The notes below the pieces were generated by a model that did no database searches, had not been told where the DNA came from, and saw nothing but the letters and a program-made list of their open reading frames with translations. Position numbers and translations under genes: made by a program. Positions 1 through 6,228 of a stretch of DNA of 6,972 nucleotides are shown here, piece after piece; positions within the stretch are counted from its first letter, which is position 1; every line of letters starts with the position of its first letter. Origin of the DNA: Bifidobacteriaceae bacterium (GTDB lineage: Bacteria > Actinomycetota > Actinomycetes > Actinomycetales > WQXJ01); NCBI GenBank assembly GCA_031266115.1, contig JAISBQ010000324.1, forward strand, positions 1 to 6,972. The letters are read 5' to 3'.

Positions 1-970
1 CCTCACTCTCAGCCTGCGCCACCCAGCCACCCGCGGCCGAGGCATGCGGCGCCGGATCGCCCACCGCGCCGGCCAGGTCGCGTGCCACCTCGCGCAAGTG
101 CACAGCCCCACGCCTCGCCGATGTGGTACGCGAGCGCGTCGCCGTGGTCAGGAGTTCGCTCAACCCATCGACACCCTCACCGGTGAGGGCCGAGGTAGCC
201 AGGAGTGGGACGCCTCCAAGACCATCGGCGGACAGGCGTGCCGACAGATCGCCGCGCACAGCATCGAGCTCATCCGACGAGAGCGTGTCGGTCTGATTGA
301 GCACCACCACCATGGAGCCCTCGTGTTCGCTCATGGGAGCGAGATACCGCGCGTGCAACGAGGCGTCGGCGTACTTGACTGGATCCGTCACCCACACCAG
401 GGTGTCGGCCAAGGGAATGAGCTCCTGGCAGGTCTCCCGGTGCCCCCGTGCCACCGAATCGATGTCCGGCAAGTCCACAAGGATCAGGCCCCGCAACTCC
501 CTGATGTGCTCCTCCAACATCGAATCGCGCTGGATCCACATGTCCCGGTCCAGGCCGAGCCAGTCCAAGAGTTGCCCCGCGCCATCGCCCCACACGCACG
601 CCGCAGGCCGGTCCGTAGTGGGGCGGATCGCGCCGACCTCGGCGAACCCCATGCCGGCCAACGCGTTGAACAGACTCGATTTCCCGCAACCCGTCCCGCC
701 GAGGATCACCACGACCGTGTGATCGATTCCGAGGTCCACGCGGCGAAGGAGCCGCTTGCACAGCACCTCGGCACTGTGCGTGGACTCGTCGCCGATGCGC
801 TGAGCCACGGTCCGAGCCACGCGCCATACCGACCGGACGTCCGCGAGCAACCGCGCCACCTCGGCGGGTGCGTCAATCGCCGGTCCGACGGCCGTCGAAC
901 CGGCCACACCTCGACGGGGGATTACCTCCGTGGCGGTCGTATCACGCAGTTCCGCCTTCGCCTGCCTCAC
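1..970 (-). CDS. P-loop GTPase, second of a tandem pair (3' end missing)
   Basis: This is a soluble-looking GTPase of the TrmE-Era-EngA/dynamin-like type, with 323 residues visible and no stop before the window edge. Reading from GTG at 970, I see G1 GGTGCGKS (residues 91-98), a switch I RPTT (116-119), G3 as DLPD (166-169, where DxxG is usual), G4 NQTD (225-228, for NKxD) and a G5-like TSA (259-261) followed by LTGEGVDGL. About 80 residues precede the G domain and form a probable helical region. The start is well supported: GTG overlaps the upstream stop as GTGA, and a strong GAGGAGG lies four bases before it. The upstream partner is the related GTPase at 967-2961, so the two are probably translationally coupled and may act as a heterodimer (inference). 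From memory, close relatives sit in the same tandem arrangement in many Actinobacteria and are annotated only as GTPase or 50S ribosome-binding GTPase; their cellular role is not established. The C-terminal part, where relatives may have membrane segments, lies outside the window. Confidence 0.92.
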   Translation of the reverse strand, partial: MRQAKAELRDTTATEVIPRRGVAGSTAVGPAIDAPAEVARLLADVRSVWRVARTVAQRIGDESTHSAEVLCKRLLRRVDLGIDHTVVVILGGTGCGKSSLFNALAGMGFAEVGAIRPTTDRPAACVWGDGAGQLLDWLGLDRDMWIQRDSMLEEHIRELRGLILVDLPDIDSVARGHRETCQELIPLADTLVWVTDPVKYADASLHARYLAPMSEHEGSMVVVLNQTDTLSSDELDAVRGDLSARLSADGLGGVPLLATSALTGEGVDGLSELLTTATRSRTTSARRGAVHLREVARDLAGAVGDPAPHASAAGGWVAQAESE

Positions 971-2961
971 TCATCCTCCTCGGCGAAGTGGGCCACGTGT
1001 CCGGCGAGTAGTGGCCCAAGATCGTCTCCCAGCACGGCCTGTTCGAGCACGGCACGCGCACCATCGACAACATCTCGCGCCGCCATCAACAGACTCCCGG
1101 ACAAGGCATCATAGGCCGCATCCACGATTGACGCTCCCGCCTCACCTCCGACGCCCACCAGGAATTCTCCCGCGCCGGGACAATCGAGGGCCGCTGCTGC
1201 GGCCAGCGCGCCCAGGCCAGGCCTTCCGACCCCCCGCGCCAGACCCTCCAGCGCCGGTGTGTCCGCGTGTTCCACCACGGCGGCATCAATGTCGCCCAAC
1301 CAGACCGCCACCTGGTCTGCGGCAGTGCGCGTCCCCTGGTGGCTACGCAATTGGTCATCCAGAGCGGTCCGGTCGATGCCGTCGGCCGGGTCCGAACCGC
1401 CAGGGTTGGTCGCACCATCCCACGCCACCCGCACACGATCGCGGGCGTGGGTCCGGACCAGATCGATCAACTGTTCGCCGCACCAGGTGACCGAGGCCGC
1501 AAGATCGGTACCGGCTCGCGCGGCGGCCTGCCGCCATTCGGGCTCATCGGTACACGTGGGATCGTCGGCAACCTGTCCGAGCGGCGCCCGGCGGACTCGC
1601 GCCCACACGTCGGAGAGCTCCACGAGTGCCGGGAGTCCGGCGATTCGGGGGTCTGGCGGACGGGTCCCGCGCGCGGCGGGCGATTCGGAGGCTCGCCCCC
1701 CCGAACGGAGCGCCCCGGTCACCGGCGATTCGGCCGCGAACGGCCAAGGCTCCGCCGGCCCGACGCTCACCGTCTTCGCCCCGGTCGACTCAGGCGCCGA
1801 GTCCTCGCCCAACGTGTCGGATTCGGACAAAGATCCGGGACGCGGCTCGCCGTCGTGAGCCGCATCACCCGCAGCGACGTCAGCGTCTGCCTCATCGGCA
1901 GGATCGTCCGCATCCGGCGCCGCCGGCTTGTCCGGGTGTGAGACGCGAAGAGGGACCGCCGTGCGCGCCGCAAGAAGCGCCGCCTCCGCGGCCTTGATCG
2001 AGTGCCACGCTTCGTCCAGCGCCAAGGACAGCACCTCCGCGTCATCAGCGCCCCTGTGCACGGTGTCAATCAAGAACTTCAGGTCAGCACGGATCGCGTC
2101 AACTGTGGACCGCCACCAGTCCCCCGGCACCTCACCTGTGGAATCGGCGCCGGACGCCAAACCGGCCATCCACCGGTCAAGGTGAGCGCCGTCATCGTCG
2201 GCGAGCCTGGGTTCGTGGCTGGACAACTCCTGGACAATGACGGCCCGCGGGTTGTCGTACGGCAAGGCGTCGAGGCGTTCGGTCAGGTCGGTACGGATGA
2301 CATCGGCGTCGCGAGGCGCCACACGGTTGACGATCAAGCCGTGGGCGCGGATCGCGTCATCCGGGTTGAGGAGCACCTCCCACCCGACGGCATCGCCGTA
2401 CCGCGCGGCGCTGGTCACCGCGATCCGCAGGTCCGCGAGGCGAAGGAGGCGACGCGAAGCCGTCCTATCGGCGCGATCGGCCAGATCAAGATCGGGCAGT
2501 TCGACGATGACGCGCCCCGGCCTGGCCGTCGATGCCACCGCGGGCGTGCTCATGGCGCGCACGGGGTGACTCACCAAGGCGTCGATGTCGGTCTGGCAGG
2601 CCACGAGCACGGGATGACGGGTGGTGGGGCGGACGGCCCCCACAGCGAGACACGTCGAGCGAGTCAGCGTATTGGCAATGACCGATTTCCCGCATCCAGT
2701 TGCCCCGAAAAGGACCACGATCTGAGGCGTGACCGCAAGGCGCAAACGCGGAAGGACGGCATCGTCCAACCGCTCGATCAGACGGCTGACGCGCTCGGCG
2801 CCGGCTACCGACGAGGGGGACGGCAGGGCGAAGCGCACTCGCACCATGTCATCGCGGAGAGCCTCAATGGCGGTGCGCGCCGCCCGCTCCGTTGGGAAAG
2901 CCACGGGGTACACTGTCCCAGCCGCGCGGACGGTCGGCAATTCTCCGCGCCGAGCAGGCAC
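967..2961 (-). CDS. Dynamin-like/P-loop GTPase-family protein with acidic linker, first of a tandem pair
   Basis: This is a 664-residue P-loop protein. An N-terminal helical region (about 25-78) is followed by a G domain: G1 GATGCGKS (86-93), switch I RPTT (111-114), a G3 position reading ELPD (154-157) and a G4 position reading NRVA (212-215). The last two are poor matches to DxxG and NKxD, so nucleotide hydrolysis or guanine specificity may be altered. A Pro/Asp/Glu/Ser-rich, probably disordered linker (about 340-440) separates the G domain from a C-terminal alpha-helical domain (about 440-660) containing a Gly/Ala-rich hydrophobic stretch (about 579-610). No convincing transmembrane helix or signal peptide is seen. 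The GTG at 2961 is the first possible start after an in-frame stop but lacks a clear ribosome binding site. Alternatives are GTG codons at residues 17 and 20 and ATG at residue 39, all before the P-loop. The C-terminal EEDE codons double as the ribosome binding site of the next gene. Relatives are sometimes labelled dynamin family or, wrongly, ABC transporter. Function is unknown; membrane remodelling or a ribosome-linked role are guesses from family resemblance. Confidence 0.88.
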   Translation of the reverse strand: MPARRGELPTVRAAGTVYPVAFPTERAARTAIEALRDDMVRVRFALPSPSSVAGAERVSRLIERLDDAVLPRLRLAVTPQIVVLFGATGCGKSVIANTLTRSTCLAVGAVRPTTRHPVLVACQTDIDALVSHPVRAMSTPAVASTARPGRVIVELPDLDLADRADRTASRRLLRLADLRIAVTSAARYGDAVGWEVLLNPDDAIRAHGLIVNRVAPRDADVIRTDLTERLDALPYDNPRAVIVQELSSHEPRLADDDGAHLDRWMAGLASGADSTGEVPGDWWRSTVDAIRADLKFLIDTVHRGADDAEVLSLALDEAWHSIKAAEAALLAARTAVPLRVSHPDKPAAPDADDPADEADADVAAGDAAHDGEPRPGSLSESDTLGEDSAPESTGAKTVSVGPAEPWPFAAESPVTGALRSGGRASESPAARGTRPPDPRIAGLPALVELSDVWARVRRAPLGQVADDPTCTDEPEWRQAAARAGTDLAASVTWCGEQLIDLVRTHARDRVRVAWDGATNPGGSDPADGIDRTALDDQLRSHQGTRTAADQVAVWLGDIDAAVVEHADTPALEGLARGVGRPGLGALAAAAALDCPGAGEFLVGVGGEAGASIVDAAYDALSGSLLMAARDVVDGARAVLEQAVLGDDLGPLLAGHVAHFAEEDE
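975..981 (-). promoter_or_regulatory. Ribosome binding site of the second GTPase gene
   Basis: GAGGAGG on the minus strand, four bases before the GTG at 970. It is formed by codons for the acidic C-terminus (EEDE) of the upstream GTPase. This near-perfect site supports the GTG that overlaps the upstream stop as the true start, and an expression level not lower than that of the first GTPase. Confidence 0.85.
1639..1733 (-). repeat. Three copies of a 10-base motif in the GTPase linker
   Basis: GGCGATTCGG (plus-strand reading) occurs at 1639-1648, 1679-1688 and 1724-1733, spaced 40 and 45 bases apart, inside the part of the first GTPase gene that encodes the low-complexity linker. Two copies encode Glu-Ser-Pro in the same frame (AESPVT and SESPAA); the third is read in another frame (PRIAG). 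It may be a trace of small duplications that extended the linker, or a chance effect of biased composition. Confidence 0.5.
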
Positions 2962-2976
2962 GCCACGGGCCCGGCG
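2962..2976 (-). other. 15-base gap between sugar permease and GTPase pair
   Basis: This is the only true intergenic gap in the window. It is GC-rich, has no Shine-Dalgarno-like purine run, and is too short for a terminator. The permease stop (TAG, 2979-2977) is in the same reading frame as the GTPase that follows, with five sense codons and no further stop between them. It therefore marks the border between the sugar transport block and the GTPase block without any visible transcription boundary. Confidence 0.8.
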
Positions 2977-3786
2977 CTATTCGCGAACGGCACCTTCGAG
3001 CATTCCGCGAATGAAGTGGCGCTGGGCACACAGGTAGACACCAATCACGGGCAGCGCCACCATGACCGCCGCGGCCGCCATCAACGTGTGATCCACTGTG
3101 TGTTGTCCCTGGAAAAAGGCCAATCCCAGCGGCACCGTCCGCATTGTGCCCGTGGGAGACATCACCAGCGGGATGAGGAACTCGTTCCACGTCCACATGA
3201 ACAACAGCACCACCAAGGTGACCAGCGCGGGACGCGCGATCGGCAGGTGGATGGACCACAAAGCTCGCAAGGACCCTGCGCCATCGATCCGGGCGGCTTC
3301 AGCGATCGACCGATTCGACGCGCGGAAATAGGTCCGCATCCAATAGGTCCCGAAGGCCGTGGACTGGGCCACCTGCGGCAACGCCACCCCCCACAAGGTG
3401 TCGGTCAACCCAAGGGCCCGAAGGTCGAAGAACAGCGGGATCACGATCGCCTCGGCCGGCACCATGATCCCGAGCAGGAAGAGGTAGAACAACACGCCAG
3501 ACCCGCGGAACGTCATGGTTCCGAGTGCAAAACCGGCGAGTGTCGAGACCACCACGGCGATGACCAGCACCGTCACCGTCACGAGCACCGAATTGGCCAT
3601 ATAGGTAGAGAAACGGGCCTCCCGCCAGGCCTCGGGGAAGTTCTCCAGGTGGATTCCACCGGTCCGGTTACCGGCGCTCGCCAGGCCCAACGCTTCGACC
3701 ACAACGTTCACCAGGGGAACAAGCACCAACGCCGCGAAAACCCCGAGGATGACATAGTTCACGGAACGCTCCAGGCGGGGGATCAT
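2977..3786 (-). CDS. Carbohydrate ABC transporter permease, MalG/UgpE/AraQ type (CUT1)
   Basis: This is the second inner-membrane subunit of a binding-protein-dependent sugar importer, 269 residues, which is normal for MalG-type permeases. Hydrophobic segments consistent with six membrane helices lie at about 10-32, 62-88, 97-120, 132-150 (weaker), 184-208 and 234-254. The cytoplasmic EAA loop, which docks the ATPase subunit, is clear at 163-182 (EAARIDGAG, then a hydrophobic stretch ending in LP). The C-terminus has the family-typical QRHFIRGMLEGAVR (255-268). The ATG start overlaps the stop of the preceding permease as ATGA; only a weak AGGG lies upstream, so translational coupling is likely. 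Together with the MalF-type subunit at 3783-4724 and the lipoprotein at 4699-6228 it forms one transporter. The substrate cannot be read from the sequence; a mono- or oligosaccharide is expected for CUT1. The ATPase partner is not encoded here. Confidence 0.96.
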   Translation of the reverse strand: MIPRLERSVNYVILGVFAALVLVPLVNVVVEALGLASAGNRTGGIHLENFPEAWREARFSTYMANSVLVTVTVLVIAVVVSTLAGFALGTMTFRGSGVLFYLFLLGIMVPAEAIVIPLFFDLRALGLTDTLWGVALPQVAQSTAFGTYWMRTYFRASNRSIAEAARIDGAGSLRALWSIHLPIARPALVTLVVLLFMWTWNEFLIPLVMSPTGTMRTVPLGLAFFQGQHTVDHTLMAAAAVMVALPVIGVYLCAQRHFIRGMLEGAVRE

Positions 3787-4724
3787 GCGGCTGCCCTATC
3801 CGCGGCCCGGTTGACCACCAGGTTGATGAGGAAGATCAACGCCGTGAGCGTGACCCCGATGGCGGCGGCCATGCCCACCTCGTGCAGCCGGAACGCCTGG
3901 TAGTAAACCTGGTAGGAGGGCACCGTCGTCGAGGTGCCCGGCCCTCCGGACGTGGTCATGTAGACCAGATCGAAGGTCTTGAGGGCGGCCACGATGGTCA
4001 ACGTCAGAGCCACCGCCGTCTCTCCCGTCACTGAGGGCCAGGTGACGGCGAAGAACTCCCGGATGGCGCCAGCGCCATCGAGCCGCGCCGCCTCGAACAA
4101 CTCAGGGTTGATCTTCGCCATACCGGACAGCATCAGGACGGTCACCAGGCCGATCTGCACCCATGTGCCGATCAAGCCGATGGCGGGAAGGGCAAACACG
4201 TAGGAACCGAGCCAATCCTGGGCCAGTCGGTCGAGCCCGACGCCTCGCAAGGCGGCGTTGAGCGGACCGTTGAACGCATAGATCCCGCTCCATGCGGTCG
4301 CGACCACCACCATAGCGATGACCTGCGGCACAAAGAACACCGTCCGGAAGAATCCTAGGCCGCGCACGCGCGCCCGGCTCAGGACCGCGGCGATAACCAC
4401 GCCGATGACCAACGGCAGTACGCAATAGAAGATCATCAACACACCGGCGTGAACAAACGAGGCCCGCAGGGCGCCATCGGCGGCGAGGTCGGCGTAGTTG
4501 CCGGCGCCCACGAACACCCCCAGGCTCATTCCATCCCACTCGAAGAGCGACAGGTGGACGGCCTTGCCCAGCGGATACAGCATGAACAGCCCGTACACCA
4601 CGAAGGCCGGGGCGATCAGCAGGTAGGGAGCGGCGGGATGGTCAACGCGGCCGCGGCGAATTCGTTGCACGCCGGCCCGGCGACTCGCCGCGCTGGGGCT
4701 AGTCGCCGCTAGTGAACGCCGCAT
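3783..4724 (-). CDS. Carbohydrate ABC transporter permease, MalF/UgpA type (CUT1)
   Basis: This is the first inner-membrane subunit of the sugar importer, 313 residues. A basic N-terminus (about 1-30, several Arg) precedes membrane helix 1 (about 33-52). Further hydrophobic segments lie at about 92-115, 127-148, 176-200, 237-253 and 285-305. The EAA loop for contact with the ATPase is at 211-230 (EAARLDGAG, then a hydrophobic stretch ending in TWP), and the MalF/UgpA-typical TTSGGPGTST sits at 257-266. The ATG at 4724 gives a 26-base overlap with the end of the binding-protein gene and has a modest GGCGGA a few bases upstream. A GTG at residue 19 (4670-4668) would remove the overlap but lacks a clear ribosome binding site and would shorten the basic N-terminus, so I prefer the ATG. 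The gene's stop overlaps the start of the MalG-type gene by four bases, as expected for two subunits made in equal amounts. Confidence 0.96.
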   Translation of the reverse strand: MRRSLAATSPSAASRRAGVQRIRRGRVDHPAAPYLLIAPAFVVYGLFMLYPLGKAVHLSLFEWDGMSLGVFVGAGNYADLAADGALRASFVHAGVLMIFYCVLPLVIGVVIAAVLSRARVRGLGFFRTVFFVPQVIAMVVVATAWSGIYAFNGPLNAALRGVGLDRLAQDWLGSYVFALPAIGLIGTWVQIGLVTVLMLSGMAKINPELFEAARLDGAGAIREFFAVTWPSVTGETAVALTLTIVAALKTFDLVYMTTSGGPGTSTTVPSYQVYYQAFRLHEVGMAAAIGVTLTALIFLINLVVNRAADRAAA

Positions 4725-6228
4725 AGTCCGCCTGCAAGGCCGCGCAGAACTCGGCGGGCGTTGTCTGCCCGGCCATCAGATCCTGCAGGCCCGGCTTGAG
4801 AACCTCATCCCCGAACGTCGGCGTTGCCCAGTCGAGATACGGCAGCAGGTAGCCGTTGTCCGAGACATCCTGGAACGCCGCGTAGACATCGGCCCACACC
4901 CCCTGCGCAGGGGCAAGTTCGGCGGTGCGCAAGATAGGGAGATTTCCCGTCTCAGCAAGGACCTCCATGGCGTGATCGTTGGTGATGAAGTCGATGAACA
5001 GCGCCGCGGCGTCCGGGTGAGCCGATCCGGACGTGATGGAGAACGGCAACGACGTACCGCCTGTGGTCGCCTTGGGTGCACCCTCGGTAACGGGCGGCGG
5101 TGCGAAGAAGCCGGCGCCGTCCCCCATCGCCTCGTCGATCACGGCTCCCACCCACGAGCCGGCCATGAGGAACACTCCCGTGCCGCTCGCGAATTCCTCG
5201 ACCACGGCGTCATAGTCGCCGCCGAGGAATCCCTCGTTGAAGTAGCCGCCGGTGGCCCACTCGGCCAGTTGTTCGGCGGCGGCGACATTCTCTGGAGTGG
5301 TCCAATCGGCACCCGGATTGCCCATCCCCAGTGCGGTCGCCTCGTCCGGCGGAACGAGCGCACCTTGGATCGGTCCCAACACGTGGACGGCGGGCCAGCC
5401 CTCGACATCGCCCAACATCAGTGGCGTCTCGCCGGCGGCCTTGGCGGCATCGAGGGCTGCCGTGAATTCGTCCCACGTCGCGGGGACATCCACACCGAGC
5501 GATGAGAGCTTGGCCTTGTTGTAGAAGACCCCGACCACCTCTCCGACCTGCGGCAACCCATACAGCGAGCCATCGCCGAACACCGCGCCATCCGGGGAAT
5601 ACCGCGAGTTTTTCAGCACCGTGTCCGGGTAGCGTTCGGTCCAACCGTAGGTGGCCGCGTAGGAGTCCAGTGGCAGGAGTTGCCCCGCGCCGACAAACGC
5701 CCCCATGTCATTGCGTGCGTTGTTGGCCTGGACAATGTCCGGCGGATTCGGGTCCGTCAGCGCCAACGCCAAGGTGGTAGACAGGTCCTCGAAAGACTGT
5801 TCGACCCGTGTGATGGAGATATTGGGGTAGGCCTCCTCGAACTCGGTGACGAGGGTGGTGAACTGGCTCGCCTGGCCTTCACGTACCTCCTGATCCCACA
5901 GGATCAGTTCGACCTCTCCCATGGCCGCACCGTTCGTGACCGCCTCCCCTCCGCTCGCCACCGCGATGTCCGATGACGCCGCGTCGGGGGCCGCGGTCCT
6001 CTCACCCTCGGCATCGGCCTGGCCGCCGCCCGGTGCGCACCCGGCAACGCCGAGGGCTGCCGCGGCCGCACATGCCACAAGCGCGGCCGGCACATGGCGT
6101 CCGCGGCTCGCGTGTAGAGTGGACACCCGACGCGGTGACCAGGTGAAACGGGACGAACGGTGCCGCCGATGGCGCCTGCCGGCACCGTCCGCGGCCGGGC
6201 TCACGATGGGGGCTGGTGTGGGTGTCAT
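4699..6228 (-). CDS. Sugar ABC transporter substrate-binding lipoprotein (SBP family 1)
   Basis: This is an extracellular solute-binding protein that captures a carbohydrate and delivers it to the two permeases encoded next; 509 residues as started. A lipobox LGVAGC places the lipidated cysteine at residue 64, after a hydrophobic Ala-rich h-region (about 46-60), so the mature protein is anchored to the outer face of the membrane. A Gly/Ala/Glu-rich tether (65-103) leads into the two-lobed fold, starting with a strand EVELILWDQ (105-113). The segment at 224-255, with the FYNK and PATWDEF signatures, is diagnostic of SBP family 1. The start ATG overlaps the kinase stop (ATGA) and is preceded by AGGAAGGA, so it is well placed. 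This gives an unusually long Arg/His-rich n-region (1-45). A GTG at residue 35 would give a more normal signal peptide but lacks a ribosome binding site. The ligand cannot be deduced from sequence alone; the neighbouring PfkB kinase suggests a sugar that is phosphorylated after entry. Confidence 0.95.
   Translation of the reverse strand: MTPTPAPIVSPAADGAGRRHRRHRSSRFTWSPRRVSTLHASRGRHVPAALVACAAAAALGVAGCAPGGGQADAEGERTAAPDAASSDIAVASGGEAVTNGAAMGEVELILWDQEVREGQASQFTTLVTEFEEAYPNISITRVEQSFEDLSTTLALALTDPNPPDIVQANNARNDMGAFVGAGQLLPLDSYAATYGWTERYPDTVLKNSRYSPDGAVFGDGSLYGLPQVGEVVGVFYNKAKLSSLGVDVPATWDEFTAALDAAKAAGETPLMLGDVEGWPAVHVLGPIQGALVPPDEATALGMGNPGADWTTPENVAAAEQLAEWATGGYFNEGFLGGDYDAVVEEFASGTGVFLMAGSWVGAVIDEAMGDGAGFFAPPPVTEGAPKATTGGTSLPFSITSGSAHPDAAALFIDFITNDHAMEVLAETGNLPILRTAELAPAQGVWADVYAAFQDVSDNGYLLPYLDWATPTFGDEVLKPGLQDLMAGQTTPAEFCAALQADYAAFTSGD

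Noticed and set aside
270..827. A 185-codon closed open frame on the minus strand
   Set aside because: It is in a different frame from the one encoding GGTGCGKS, DLPD and NQTD over the same bases. The correct frame has no stop in the window because the gene is cut by the left edge.
44..1114. A 356-codon open frame on the plus strand
   Set aside because: It is antisense to the second GTPase gene, whose opposite strand carries G1, G3 and G4 motifs. The plus-strand protein is an Arg/His/Pro-rich shadow with no motif.
2912..2940. Possible internal promoter (TTGCCG, 17-base spacer, GACAGT) just inside the GTPase 1 gene, ending seven bases before a GTG at residue 20
   Set aside because: The -35 match is partial and the -10 lacks the leading T of TANNNT. 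A leaderless start at residue 20 would fit, but the evidence is too weak to annotate without mapped 5' ends.
967..2961. Reading GTPase 1 as the missing ABC-transporter ATPase
   Set aside because: It has a P-loop but no ABC signature, no Q-loop or H-loop pattern and far too long a helical C-terminus; its motifs and partner gene fit the dynamin-like/TrmE-Era type GTPases.
2002..3903. A 633-codon open frame on the plus strand
   Set aside because: It lies antisense to the clearly coding GTPase 1 and permease 2 genes, spans their boundary and shows no recognisable domain. High G+C with biased third positions leaves antisense frames open by chance.
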